Assembly (NCBI RefSeq): GCF_004834005.1
Contig: NZ_STFF01000001.1
Span: 62,001 to 126,000, forward strand
Length of the DNA stretch: 64,000 nt
Direction: 5' to 3'
Source: Niastella caeni
GTDB taxonomy: Bacteria > Bacteroidota > Bacteroidia > Chitinophagales > Chitinophagaceae
In this document: in pieces, positions 17,137 through 26,136 of the stretch
Layout of the letters: each line of letters begins with the position of its first letter
Numbering within the stretch: position 1 is the stretch's first letter
Program-made: the position numbers and the translations under genes
The notes under the pieces: generated by a model
Databases searched by the model: none
The model's input: only the letters and a program-made list of their open reading frames with translations
Told to the model about the DNA's origin: nothing

Positions 17137-18405
17137 CTAATGATCATTCAATGGTAAACCCCGCGCCTGAAATTCTTTCCAGTTAAGATAATCCGGTCCC
17201 TTTCGCTGTTCCACCATCGTTATACAATCATCAACCGGACAAATAAGCTTACATAAATTACAACCCACGCACTCCTCTTCTTTAATAGTATAGGTATTGT
17301 AGGGCTTACCGTATTGTAAATTAATTGATTGATGCGAGCCATCTTCACAGGCTATATAACAAAGGCCGCAGTGGATGCATTTATTTTGATCGATATTGGC
17401 TACGATATGGTAATTGATATCCAATTCTTCCCAATGTGTAAGGTGTGGAACTGATTTGCCGATAAAATCGTTGATGGTCTTAAACCCCTTTTCATCCATC
17501 CAGTTGTTCAATCCTTCGCACATATCTTCTACGATGCGAAAGCCATGCTTCATGGCGGCGGTACATACCTGCACGGTAGTAGCGCCTAATAACATAAACT
17601 CCACGGCATCTTTCCAGGTGCTAACGCCGCCAATACCTGATACCGGCACTTTGGAGGTTGTGGGGTCCTGGCTGATAGTAGCCAGCATTTTCAGTGCAAT
17701 GGGTTTTACTGCCGGTCCGCAATAACCGCCGAATACCGATTTACCGGCAACATACGGATTGGGCACATACGTATCGAGGTCAATTCCTGTTACCGATTGA
17801 ATGGTATTGATCAATGACAGGGCATTGGTGCCTGCTTCTACAGAGGCCTTTCCGGTTGGCACAACCGAATGTACATTGGGCGTAAGTTTGGTAATGACGG
17901 GAATGGTTGCTTTTTCCATTACCCACTCTACCACCAACCTTGCAATTTCCGGGTCCTGCCCTACTACAGCGCCCATACCGCGTTCGGTCATCCCGTGCGG
18001 ACAGCCGAAATTCAATTCAAGTCCGTGCGCACCCGTATCTTCTACCTGGGCGATCAGTTCATGCCATTTCTCACGGGTATTATCAGCCATCAGGGAAACG
18101 ATCATGGCGCGGTCGGGAAATAATTTTATGCACTCTTTTATTTCACGCAGGTTCAGTTCAAGCGGCCGGTCGCTGATAAGTTCAATATTATTGAACCCCA
18201 TTACTTTTGAGCCATTATAATTTACGGCCGAATAGCGGCTCGATACATTCTTAACCTGGCTTCCCAATGTTTTCCAAACCACGCCACCCCAGCCGGCTTC
18301 AAATGCCCGCAGCACATTGATCTTTTTATCGGTAGGTGGTGCACTCGCCAGCCAAAACGGGTTGGGAGATTTGATACCGAGGAAATTTGCAGATATGTCG
18401 GCCAT
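17137..18405 (-). CDS. preA: NAD-dependent dihydropyrimidine dehydrogenase, subunit PreA
   Basis: A 422-aa flavo-iron-sulfur protein that reduces uracil or thymine to the 5,6-dihydro form, together with PreT. An FMN-binding TIM barrel of dihydroorotate-dehydrogenase type occupies residues ~1-320, with active-site Cys135 in LNFGCPHGMTERGMG. The C-terminal ferredoxin part carries two 4Fe-4S motifs (CIHCGLCYIAC and CVGCNLCKLICP). Length fits the family (E. coli PreA is slightly shorter). It is the last gene of the minus-strand pyrimidine operon, 570 nt after preT; that spacer is filled with repeats. ATG 18405 matches the family N-terminus. Confidence 0.95.
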   Translation of the reverse strand: MADISANFLGIKSPNPFWLASAPPTDKKINVLRAFEAGWGGVVWKTLGSQVKNVSSRYSAVNYNGSKVMGFNNIELISDRPLELNLREIKECIKLFPDRAMIVSLMADNTREKWHELIAQVEDTGAHGLELNFGCPHGMTERGMGAVVGQDPEIARLVVEWVMEKATIPVITKLTPNVHSVVPTGKASVEAGTNALSLINTIQSVTGIDLDTYVPNPYVAGKSVFGGYCGPAVKPIALKMLATISQDPTTSKVPVSGIGGVSTWKDAVEFMLLGATTVQVCTAAMKHGFRIVEDMCEGLNNWMDEKGFKTINDFIGKSVPHLTHWEELDINYHIVANIDQNKCIHCGLCYIACEDGSHQSINLQYGKPYNTYTIKEEECVGCNLCKLICPVDDCITMVEQRKGPDYLNWKEFQARGLPLNDH

Positions 18406-18411
18406 AGATTC

Positions 18412-18450
18412 AATTTGAAAATTTGAAAATTAGCAAATTTGAAAATGGAA
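18412..18450. repeat. Octamer repeat upstream of preA
   Basis: TTTGAAAA, TTTGAAAA, TTAGCAAA and TTTGAAAA follow in steps of 8 just upstream of the preA start. The same words occur upstream of preT at 20330-20365. The bases from 18450 to 18525 hold further A/T-rich words (ATTCAAATTAGCACATTAAG) but no gene. Confidence 0.6.
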
Positions 18451-18525
18451 AAACCGCTCACTATTCATTAACCCAATATTCAAATTAGCACATTAAGTTC
18501 TTAATCCTTTGCTTTGTTACCATTT

Positions 18526-18985
18526 CCCTGTATTCAACATCAACATTCGTTATTCAGTATTCATTTTGTCTTCCCTTTCTCATTTTTCATTCTGAATTCA
18601 TTCCCCTGTATTCAACTTCAACATTCAATATTCAATATTCGTTATTCAGTATCCATTTTGTATTCCTTTTCTCATTCCTCATTTTTCATTCTGAATTCAT
18701 TCCCCTGTATTCAACTTCAACATTCAATATTCGTTATTCAGTATTCATTTTGTATTCCTTTTCTCATTCCTCATTTTTCATTCTGAATTCATTCCCCTGT
18801 ATTCAACTTCAACATTCAATATTCGTTATTCAGTATTCATTTTGTATTCCCTTTCTCATTCCTCATTTTTCATTCTTAATTCATTCCCCTGTATTCAACT
18901 TCAACATTCAATATTCGTTATTCAGTATTCATTTTGTCTTCCCTTTCTCATTCCTCATTTTTCATTTTTGATTTTTCATTTCCCC
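18526..18985. repeat. Tandem array of five ~92-bp units made of heptamers
   Basis: Units start at CCCTGTATTCAAC at 18526, 18604, 18703, 18795 and 18887, giving lengths 78, 99, 92, 92 and about 96. The first four differ by multiples of 7, in line with loss or gain of one to two heptamers (TTCAACA, TTCAATA, TTCGTTA, TTCAGTA within the unit). Each unit ends with a T-rich part (CTCATTCCTCATTTTTCATT). The right end runs into the last codons of preT. It fills most of the 570-nt preT-preA spacer. Short frames across it are repeat translations, not genes. Confidence 0.85.
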
Positions 18986-20331
18986 GTATTCATTTCAATA
19001 TTCAAATACTTCAGGATCGCCGCAGCTCCCACCTTCCCCGCCTGCACCGCATCTACCACTTCCTTCCCTCCGTTCACACAATCGCCGCCTGCATATACGC
19101 CGGGGATATTGGTTGCGCCATTATTTTGCACAACGATCTTTCCATGCGAATGCTGTAATTGATTACTTATAACTAAATCTTCAAAAGGAATTTGACCGGC
19201 CGCCTTAATAACCATATCCACCTGCAGGATAAAGGTTTCGCCGGTCTCTACCGGTGAACGTCGACCGCTGGCATCGGGCTCGCCCAGTTGCATCAGGTTG
19301 CATACCAGGTGGGTTGCTTTTCCATTCTCGCCAATTATGGTAGCTGGCGCGGCCAGCCAGATGATGCGACATCCATCGAGCTTGGCAATATCAAGTTCCG
19401 CTTCGGTACAAGGCATTTCTTCCTGCGTTCTGCGATATACCAGGGTAACGTCTGTTGCGCCTAATCTTTTTGCCTGTGTAGCGGCATCAATAGCCGTCAT
19501 ACCCATACCAATTACAACTACCTTATCACCAACCGGCACTTGTTCATAAGCACCTGCCCGGATATCATAAATAAAGCGGATGGCATCAACCACGCCATCC
19601 AATTCTTCGCCGGGAATATTCAGTTGGCGGGCCAGGCCTACACCAAAGCCCAGGTATACGGCATCATAACTATTTTTTAAATCGGCCAACGTAATATTTT
19701 TACCTAACTCCTGGTTATATTTTATATTGATGCCACCAATGGAAGTGATATAATCCACTTCGTCTTTACAGAACTGCGGCGTTACTTTATAGGCGGCAAT
19801 ACCATAGGTCATCAAACCACCGCCTTTACTCTCCTTCTCATAAATAGTTACATCAATGCCCGCGCGACTTAACACATGCGCACAGCTCAGTCCCGCCGGA
19901 CCAGCGCCTACAATGGCCACTTTCTTTCCCGTAGCTGGCTTCCGTTCAAACAGCTTCCACTTTTTTTCCATGGCCTGTTCTGTGGAATAGCGTTGCAAAC
20001 GGGCAATGGGAATAGGCGGTTCTTCGAGTAAATTATATACACAAGCCCCTTCGCATAATTTCTCAACGGGACACACTCGGGAACAGCCTGCACCCATGAT
20101 GTTGGAGACAAATATGGTGTGAGCCGATCCTTTTACATTGTCGGTACTGATCTGCTTTATGAACTTGGGAATATTGATCTCGGTGGGACAACTTTTGGTA
20201 CAGGGCGCATCATAACAGAACAAACAACGATTGGCTTCCACCAGCGCCGATTCCCTGCTGTCGAATGGCGGATGAATATCGCTGAAATTCTGTTCGTATT
20301 GTTCAGCCGTTAACCTATTATTCTTAATCAA
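18976..20331 (-). CDS. preT: NAD(P)H-dependent dihydropyrimidine dehydrogenase, subunit PreT
   Basis: A 451-aa partner of PreA that passes electrons from NAD(P)H. It has an N-terminal glutamate-synthase-small-subunit-like 4Fe-4S domain (CLFCYDAPCTKSCPTEINIP, CSRVCPVEKLCEGAC), an FAD dinucleotide fold (VAIVGAGPAGLSCAHVL), an NAD(P) fold (VVVIGMGMTAIDAA) and a closing GVYAGGDCVNGGKEVVDAV. The last codons (NIEMNTGK then TGA) are read from repeat-like sequence continuous with the tandem array, so the C-terminal tail may have been altered by it. ATG 20331 is adjacent to an octamer array in the upstream spacer. Confidence 0.94.
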   Translation of the reverse strand: MIKNNRLTAEQYEQNFSDIHPPFDSRESALVEANRCLFCYDAPCTKSCPTEINIPKFIKQISTDNVKGSAHTIFVSNIMGAGCSRVCPVEKLCEGACVYNLLEEPPIPIARLQRYSTEQAMEKKWKLFERKPATGKKVAIVGAGPAGLSCAHVLSRAGIDVTIYEKESKGGGLMTYGIAAYKVTPQFCKDEVDYITSIGGINIKYNQELGKNITLADLKNSYDAVYLGFGVGLARQLNIPGEELDGVVDAIRFIYDIRAGAYEQVPVGDKVVVIGMGMTAIDAATQAKRLGATDVTLVYRRTQEEMPCTEAELDIAKLDGCRIIWLAAPATIIGENGKATHLVCNLMQLGEPDASGRRSPVETGETFILQVDMVIKAAGQIPFEDLVISNQLQHSHGKIVVQNNGATNIPGVYAGGDCVNGGKEVVDAVQAGKVGAAAILKYLNIEMNTGK

Positions 20332-20510
20332 TTTGAAAATTTGAAAATTAGATAATTTGAAAATTCCTTTAGTCGCAGCTCTCCGTATCTAATCCCAGTT
20401 TAATACAATTTTAAAGCATGAAATTGAGGTAATTAAATAATGCAAACCCATAGTCTTGCCTGCACTCCATTTACAAATCTTCAAATTACCTCATTTTCAA
20501 ATTAATTACA
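20330..20510. repeat. Inverted octamer arrays between preT and beta-ureidopropionase genes
   Basis: AATTTGAAAAT occurs at 20330-20340 (and again at 20354-20364), and its exact reverse complement ATTTTCAAATT at 20493-20503, so the spacer has octamer words in mirrored orientation at both ends. The TAA stop of the upstream gene (20508-20506) forms part of the first octamer on the minus strand. The middle (~20370-20470) shows nothing recognisable. Confidence 0.65.
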
Positions 20511-21372
20511 ATTCCACCAATTTACCATATGTTTCCGGTCTTCTGTCCCTGTAAAACTGCCACACGCTTCTTACCTCTTCAATCATGTCTAAATTAAATT
20601 CAGATACCAGTAATTCGTCCTTATCTTCTGAAGCAATGGCAAATATTTGTCCGCGCGGGTCCACGAAATACGAGGAACCATAAAACTTGCCCAGATTCCA
20701 GGGTTTCTCCTGTCCTACACGATTGATACAACCCATGAAATAACCATTGGCAGCGGCATGCGCCGGTTGCTCCAGCTTCCACAGGTATTGCGATAACCCC
20801 GCCACCGTAGCAGAGGGATTGTACACGATCTCTGCACCATTCAACCCCAACACCCGTGCGCCATCAGGAAAATGCCGGTCATAACAGATATACACACCTA
20901 CTTTTGCATACCGGGTTTGAAAAACAGGATAACCCAGGTTGCCCGGCTTAAAAAAGAACTTCTCCCAAAACCCGGAAGTATGGGGAATGTGGTTCTTGCG
21001 ATATTTTCCCAGGTACGTACCGTCTGCATCAATCACCGCAGCCGTGTTGTATAAAACACCGGCCTGTTCTTTTTCATATACAGGTACGATCATCACCATG
21101 TTATATTTCTTAGCATACGCTGCCATGCGCTCTGTCGTTGGCCCCGGCACGGTCTCGGCAGATTCATACCAGGCCCTATCCTGGCCCGGACAGAAATAAG
21201 GCGTATTGAAGATCTCCTGCAAGCATAAAATTTGCACACCTTGTTCACCTGCTTTTTCTATATATGGAATATGTTTTTGCACCATTGCTTCTTTGATCTC
21301 TTCTATCGTGCCCTCTCCTTCCGTCTTCGGCAAACTCATTTGTATTAATCCGGATTTGATTATTCTAGCCAT
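20506..21372 (-). CDS. Beta-ureidopropionase (nitrilase superfamily)
   Basis: A 288-aa C-N hydrolase that should convert N-carbamoyl-beta-alanine (or the beta-aminoisobutyrate analogue) to the beta-amino acid, NH3 and CO2. The Glu-Lys-Cys triad is visible: Glu53 (CLQEIF), Lys126 (GKYRKNHIP) and Cys163 (VYICYDRHFPD). The closest families by motif are beta-ureidopropionase and N-carbamoylputrescine amidase. The operon context (dihydropyrimidinase upstream, PreTA downstream) favours the first. Length is short compared with eukaryotic UPB1 but normal for bacterial forms. Confidence 0.88.
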   Translation of the reverse strand: MARIIKSGLIQMSLPKTEGEGTIEEIKEAMVQKHIPYIEKAGEQGVQILCLQEIFNTPYFCPGQDRAWYESAETVPGPTTERMAAYAKKYNMVMIVPVYEKEQAGVLYNTAAVIDADGTYLGKYRKNHIPHTSGFWEKFFFKPGNLGYPVFQTRYAKVGVYICYDRHFPDGARVLGLNGAEIVYNPSATVAGLSQYLWKLEQPAHAAANGYFMGCINRVGQEKPWNLGKFYGSSYFVDPRGQIFAIASEDKDELLVSEFNLDMIEEVRSVWQFYRDRRPETYGKLVEL

Positions 21373-21374
21373 AA

Positions 21375-21525
21375 TACAGTTTATAGTTTACAGTTTATTG
21401 TTTATAGTTTACAGTTTATAGTTCTTCAGTTCGAAAAGCGTTTATTGTTTTTGAACCTTCCCATTTCTAAGCAATCCCGATATAGGGAAAACCATAAACC
21501 AAAAACAATAAACCAAAACTTTTAC
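21375..21525. repeat. Inverted heptamer arrays between dihydropyrimidinase and beta-ureidopropionase genes
   Basis: Words CAGTTTA, TAGTTTA and TTGTTTA repeat in steps of 7 at 21377-21425. The exact 11-mer GTTTATTGTTT (21393-21403) is mirrored by AAACAATAAAC (21503-21513). The spacer could fold into a long imperfect hairpin. No gene. Confidence 0.62.
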
Positions 21526-22908
21526 TTATATCTTCCCTTCTACCTTATTCCTTTTTATAAACTTCCCATACCCTTTCTCCACCAGGCATTTTCCATTATC
21601 AATTGCTACCTGTCCACGTAAGATCACCGTTTTTACCTTGCCGGTTATGGGCCATCCTTCATAGGCCGAATAATCGACATTCATGTGATGGCTGTTTACA
21701 GAAAGCGCATGCGATTCATTCGGATCAAAGATCACAATATCTGCATCGCTGCCCGGCGCCAATGTTCCTTTGCGGGGAAACATCCCGAATATCTTTGCGG
21801 GGTTCGTGCACGCTACTTCTACATATTTATTCAAACTGATCTTTCCCTTATGAACACCTTCGCTGTATAATAATTCCATACGGTTCTCTATAGCCGGATG
21901 CCCATTGGGTATCTTCGAAAAGTCATCTTTGCCCATGAGCTTCTGCTCCCATTTAAACGGACAATGGTCTGTTGCCACTACCTGCACCAATCCCTGGTTG
22001 ATGCCGGCCCATAAAGTTGCCTGGTCTTTTGGCTGGCGCAATGGCGGGCTCATCACCCATTTGGCGCCTTCAAAATCCTTTTCATATAAAGTGGCGTCGA
22101 GGATCAGGTATTGAATGCACGTTTCTACAAATACTTTCTGATTACGACGGGTAGCATTGCGTACTGCATTTAACGCGCCTTCGCAGGTAAGGTGAACTAT
22201 ATAACCAGGGCAGCCGGTATAGTACGTCATATCGGCAAATCGTTCAGAGGCCTCCGCTTCGGTTATTTCAGGCTGTGAGAGGTAATGATACAAGGGTGAC
22301 AACTTCTTTTCAGCGCGGTGCTTGGCTACCAGGTAATCGATCATATCGCCGTTTGTTGCATGAACGTTTATCAAACCGCCATATTGCTTCACTTCTTCCA
22401 TCAAGCCGATCATTTGCCTGTCGTCGATCATGAGCGCCCCCTTATAAGCCATAAAGGTTTTGAAGGAAGTAATGCCTTCCTGCTCTATCATCTTCTTTAT
22501 TTCGGTTCGGGTATTGTCGTTAAAGTCGGTGACCGCCATATGAAAGCTGTAATCGCCCACACAATTATTATCAGACCGGGAACGCCATTCATCCAATGCC
22601 GATTGCAACGAGTTACCCTGCTTTTGCAGAATAAAATCAATGACCATGGTAGTACCGCCAAACAAAGCAGCGCGTGTGCCTGTTTCATAATTATCGCTGG
22701 AAAAAGTACCCATAAAAGGCATATCGAGGTGTACATGCGGGTCGATACCGCCCGGAAATACCAGTTTACCGGTGGCATCTATTTCCCTATCGGCCTGCAT
22801 ACCCAGGTTCTTACCAATAGCTTGTATGGTTTCATCCACAACAAAAATATCGGCTGTAAAGTCCGCGTCCGCAGTAATGACCCGTCCGTTTTTAATCAAT
22901 AGCGACAT
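21526..22908 (-). CDS. hydA: Dihydropyrimidinase (D-hydantoinase family)
   Basis: A 460-aa cyclic amidohydrolase that opens dihydrouracil to N-carbamoyl-beta-alanine. Metal site residues are visible: His58 and His60 (GGIDPHVHLDMPF), the lysine of FMAYKG (Lys156, expected to be carboxylated), and histidines in GLINVHATNGD, YIVHLTCEGA and the Asp of VVATDHCPF. The product feeds beta-ureidopropionase, encoded next. The start ATG 22908 overlaps the permease gene by 17 nt, indicating coupling. Hydantoinase activity on other rings cannot be excluded, but the operon has the whole reductive pyrimidine pathway. Confidence 0.93.
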   Translation of the reverse strand: MSLLIKNGRVITADADFTADIFVVDETIQAIGKNLGMQADREIDATGKLVFPGGIDPHVHLDMPFMGTFSSDNYETGTRAALFGGTTMVIDFILQKQGNSLQSALDEWRSRSDNNCVGDYSFHMAVTDFNDNTRTEIKKMIEQEGITSFKTFMAYKGALMIDDRQMIGLMEEVKQYGGLINVHATNGDMIDYLVAKHRAEKKLSPLYHYLSQPEITEAEASERFADMTYYTGCPGYIVHLTCEGALNAVRNATRRNQKVFVETCIQYLILDATLYEKDFEGAKWVMSPPLRQPKDQATLWAGINQGLVQVVATDHCPFKWEQKLMGKDDFSKIPNGHPAIENRMELLYSEGVHKGKISLNKYVEVACTNPAKIFGMFPRKGTLAPGSDADIVIFDPNESHALSVNSHHMNVDYSAYEGWPITGKVKTVILRGQVAIDNGKCLVEKGYGKFIKRNKVEGKI

Positions 22909-24376
22909 GAAGTGTTTCTTCTTTTGCAGTGATAGAATCTGATACCAGTGGTTTATAATTACGCATCATAAGCAGGTAGGTAATTCCTGAAATTAGAAAG
23001 CCAACAAACCAGGCATAATTGTATAAATGCGAGATCCACGCCGGTACGCTGTCCTGTGCAATCACTTTAATAGTAGTCAGAAAGCCGGGAATATTAGGCA
23101 CTATTCCTGCCAGCAATGCGATGATGGCGCTGTAATTAAACCCGTTCTTGAATGTATACAGTCCGTTTGCTTTATACAGGTCAGTTGTAGATAGCTGTTG
23201 CTTACGGATGAAATAATAATCAGCGATCATGATTCCGCCCACCGGCCCTAATAAACTGGAGTATGCAATTAACCACGTAAAGATGTAACCCGTAGGATCG
23301 GCAATCAGCTTCCAGGGAAAGATCAAAACGCCCAGTACGCCGGTAATATACCCCCCCTTGCGAAATGAGATCTTCGACGGCGCCAGGTTGGCAAAGTCGT
23401 TGGCCGGACTAACAATATTGGCGGCAATATTTGTAGCTAAAGTTGAAATGGCCACGGCAATCATCGCCACACTCACCAGTAATTTACTTTCAAATTTACC
23501 AGCCAACACTACCGGGTCCCAAATGGTGTTACCATATATAATGACCGTGGCGGATGTAACTACCACACCAATAAAGGCAAATAACGTCATGGAGGGCGGT
23601 AAGCCAATGGCCTGTCCTTTAATTTGTGCTCGTTGGCTTTTTGCGTACCTGGTGAAATCAGGAATATTGAGCGATAGGGTTGCCCAAAATCCAACCATTC
23701 CCGTTAGTGCCGGAAAGAAAAAGTCAAAAAACTGCGAAGTGGTCGCAAATTTAGATGGCTGTTGTAATATGGGACCTAATCCATTGGATGCGCTGATGGC
23801 CCAGAACAATAATGCCAGCGCCGCCAGCGGCAAAAAGATGGCTTTAAATACCAGCAATTTTCGAATACTTTCAACACCCAGGTAAACAATGAACATGTTG
23901 AGCGCCCAGAATGCTAAAAAGCAAATAAAAGGAACTGCCTGGGGAAATAACGAAGTTGCATCTATTTCAGGTAACCCGGAACTCCAAACTCTGATCATTT
24001 GATAGATGGCCGCACCGCCTATCCAGGTTTGAATGCCAAACCAGCCGCAAGCTACAATGGCCCGCAAAATGGCCGGAATATTAGCGCCACGAACCCCAAA
24101 GCTGGCACGGGCGAATACAGGGAAAGGAATGCCGTATTTCGCTCCAGCATGCCCGTTAAGGATCATAGGTATAAGAACAATCGTATTTCCAAGAAAAATA
24201 GTCAGGATGGCTTGCCACCAGTTCATACCACCGCCGATAAGCGAACTGGCCAGCATATAGGTGGGAATACACAGGCTCATGCTGATCCATAAGGCTGCGT
24301 AATTCCAGGTATTCCATTTACGGTTGGCTACCGGAACGGGAGCAAGGTCTTCACTATAGAGCGATTTGTTCTCCAT
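22892..24376 (-). CDS. NCS1-family nucleobase/hydantoin permease
   Basis: A 494-aa inner-membrane transporter with about twelve hydrophobic helices. NCS1 (Mhp1/PucI/FurE) signatures: NRKWNTWNYAALWIS near the N-terminus, ARASFGVRGANIPAILRAIVA, ACGWFGIQTWIGG and LSLNIPDFTRYAKSQR. The family imports uracil, allantoin or hydantoins with Na+ or H+. In this operon, uracil/thymine or dihydrouracil is the likely substrate, although allantoin is possible given the divergent purine genes. It is the only obvious nucleobase importer in the window. It overlaps the dihydropyrimidinase gene by 17 nt. Confidence 0.92.
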   Translation of the reverse strand: MENKSLYSEDLAPVPVANRKWNTWNYAALWISMSLCIPTYMLASSLIGGGMNWWQAILTIFLGNTIVLIPMILNGHAGAKYGIPFPVFARASFGVRGANIPAILRAIVACGWFGIQTWIGGAAIYQMIRVWSSGLPEIDATSLFPQAVPFICFLAFWALNMFIVYLGVESIRKLLVFKAIFLPLAALALLFWAISASNGLGPILQQPSKFATTSQFFDFFFPALTGMVGFWATLSLNIPDFTRYAKSQRAQIKGQAIGLPPSMTLFAFIGVVVTSATVIIYGNTIWDPVVLAGKFESKLLVSVAMIAVAISTLATNIAANIVSPANDFANLAPSKISFRKGGYITGVLGVLIFPWKLIADPTGYIFTWLIAYSSLLGPVGGIMIADYYFIRKQQLSTTDLYKANGLYTFKNGFNYSAIIALLAGIVPNIPGFLTTIKVIAQDSVPAWISHLYNYAWFVGFLISGITYLLMMRNYKPLVSDSITAKEETLHVAID

Positions 24377-24537
24377 TTTCGGGAGTCGTTTGTTTTTGGG
24401 TAGTTTGATGGTTAAATTGTTAGATGGTTAGTTGTTGAACCATATGCATTCCGGTTATTAGCTGGCTGCCTATAGTCAGAGATCATGGTAGTGGAAATCA
24501 AACCATCAATCCATCAAACAATCAAACCATCTATTCA
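24377..24537. repeat. Inverted octamer arrays between aminotransferase and permease genes
   Basis: TGATGGTT/AGATGGTT words at ~24405-24440 are mirrored by ATCAAACC/ATCAATCC words at 24496-24533 (TTGATGGTT and AACCATCAA are exact partners). The TGA stop of the aminotransferase (24537-24535) lies within the first minus-strand octamer. No gene. Confidence 0.62.
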
Positions 24538-25884
24538 ATTTACGAATTCATCCGCAATTGCAATGGCTTCGCTGATCATAGCCAGTCCTTCATCCACTTC
24601 TTCCCTGGTAATACATAGCGGCGGGGCAATGAAAATATAGTTCCAGCGCACGAAAGTGTACATGCCGAGTTCTTTCAGTTTGGCGGCCACCTTGTTCATG
24701 ATCGCCATTTCATCGGGCTTGGCATTAAATGGTGCCATAGGTTCTTTGGTAGTGCGGTTCTTGACCAGCTCAATACAACCCAGTAAACCGGTATTCCTGA
24801 AATCGCCAATACTGGGGTGTTTCTGTTTTAACAGTTCTACCTGCTGATCTATATAATGTCCCATATTGGTGGCATTCTCCAACAGGTTCTCATCTTCATA
24901 AATCTTCAATGTTTCCAGTCCGGCCGCGCAGCTAACCGGATGTGCCGAATACGTTAAGCCGAGCCACAATACACGGTCGTTAAAATATTCTGCAATGGCA
25001 TCGTTCACGATCAAAGCGCCTAAAGGAAGATAGCCGGCGGTAAGTCCTTTGGCAGTGGCAATGATATCAGGCACCACGCCATGATAATCTACCCCGAACC
25101 ATTTGCCAGTACGGCCAAATCCGCTCATTACCTCATCGGCAATGAGCAGGATGTTGTGTTTATCGCACAAGGCACGCACTTTTTTCAAGTAATCGGGTGG
25201 ATATTTAATGCACCCCGATGAACCGCTTTCGCCTTCCATCAATATGGCGGCGATATTTTCCGGGCCTTCGAACTCAATGACCCGCTCTATGTGACTGACG
25301 CATTCGCGGCGGCAAGTTGTAATTTCCTGTCCCCATGGACAACGATAGCAATAGGGATCTTCAACGTGAATAATGTTCGGCACCTGTTGTGCATCGGAAG
25401 CCAGTTTGCGCGGATCGCCACCGGCTGTCATAGCTCCGTAGGAAGCGCCATGAAACGCACGATACCGGGCAATGACCTTGTGCCGGCCCGTATATAACCG
25501 GGCGAGTTTGATGGCATTTTCAATTGCAGAGGCCCCGCAAACGGTAAACAGGGTTTTTGTTAATCCCGGCGGTGTTACCGATGCAAGTTTCTTACCCAGC
25601 TCGCCACGTACTTTGGTTACGCAACTGGGCGTTACATAGCTTACCTGTTGCATTTGCTCCATAACGGCCTGTGTTATCCGCTGGTTACCATGACCAATGT
25701 TCACATTCATCAGGCCGGAGGAGAAATCGAGATACCGTTTGCCATCGTAATCATACAAATAAACGCCCCGGGCATATTTCACGGCAATGGGCGCGAGGCC
25801 TTTTTGCTTGCTCCACGAAAAAAGCGTGTAATCCATATTATCACGAATAATTTCCTGTGCTTCGGATATGGTGGTTTGAGTCAT
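24535..25884 (-). CDS. Class III aminotransferase, probable beta-alanine:2-oxoacid transaminase
   Basis: A 449-aa PLP enzyme of the omega-aminotransferase fold type I. Landmarks: YLDFSSGLMNVNIGHGN, GASAIENAIKLAR, FHGASYGAMTAGGDPRK, LIADEVMSGFGRTGKW and the Schiff-base lysine in ATAKGLTAGYLPLGA. It has a Cys-rich loop (YCYRCPWGQEITTC) common in this subgroup. Between the pyrimidine pathway genes and the semialdehyde dehydrogenase, the expected reaction is beta-alanine (or beta-aminoisobutyrate) to malonate (or methylmalonate) semialdehyde. ATG 25884 is preferred to a TTG six codons upstream. It is not of the class V type that contains ureidoglycine-glyoxylate aminotransferase. Confidence 0.88.
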   Translation of the reverse strand: MTQTTISEAQEIIRDNMDYTLFSWSKQKGLAPIAVKYARGVYLYDYDGKRYLDFSSGLMNVNIGHGNQRITQAVMEQMQQVSYVTPSCVTKVRGELGKKLASVTPPGLTKTLFTVCGASAIENAIKLARLYTGRHKVIARYRAFHGASYGAMTAGGDPRKLASDAQQVPNIIHVEDPYCYRCPWGQEITTCRRECVSHIERVIEFEGPENIAAILMEGESGSSGCIKYPPDYLKKVRALCDKHNILLIADEVMSGFGRTGKWFGVDYHGVVPDIIATAKGLTAGYLPLGALIVNDAIAEYFNDRVLWLGLTYSAHPVSCAAGLETLKIYEDENLLENATNMGHYIDQQVELLKQKHPSIGDFRNTGLLGCIELVKNRTTKEPMAPFNAKPDEMAIMNKVAAKLKELGMYTFVRWNYIFIAPPLCITREEVDEGLAMISEAIAIADEFVN

Positions 25885-26136
25885 GGTTGAAACAATTGGC
25901 AATTATATAATAGACTAAGGGCAATCGGGCAGAATCGTGAAATACAGCCTCAAGCTGCAAGCTTCAAGCTACAAGCAAGAAAAGGCATAAAGGCAACAAG
26001 GCATAAAGGAAACAAGCAACCGTTCGTCGGTAATCAAGAATCGGAGGTTCTACCCAATTCCCAATTACAAATTACTAATTCCATTTCCTGTATTCCATTA
26101 TCACATTATAAAATTATCACATTAGCACATTAACCA
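25885..26136. repeat. Mixed heptamer and octamer arrays upstream of the aminotransferase
   Basis: Four blocks without a gene: CTCAAGC/TGCAAGC heptamers at ~25951-25978; AAGGCATA/AAGGCAAC octamers at ~25981-26018; CCCAATT/ACAAATT heptamers at ~26054-26083; ATTATCAC/ATTAGCAC octamers at ~26097-26135. The last block starts directly after the TGA stop of the dehydrogenase gene on the minus strand. Confidence 0.65.

Noticed and set aside
18526..18985. Possible CRISPR array
   Set aside because: The units are continuous tandem repeats without unique spacers, unit length varies in steps of 7, and no cas gene is nearby.
18514..19162. Several overlapping plus-strand frames of 73-106 codons with similar repeated F/S/I-rich sequences
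   Set aside because: They are translations of the ~92-bp tandem array; the unit is not a multiple of 3 and the frames keep shifting, so there is no protein-level selection.
24535..25884. Ureidoglycine-glyoxylate aminotransferase as the missing purine step
   Set aside because: The sequence is a class III omega-aminotransferase; the known PucG-type enzyme belongs to class V, and the gene lies in the pyrimidine operon.
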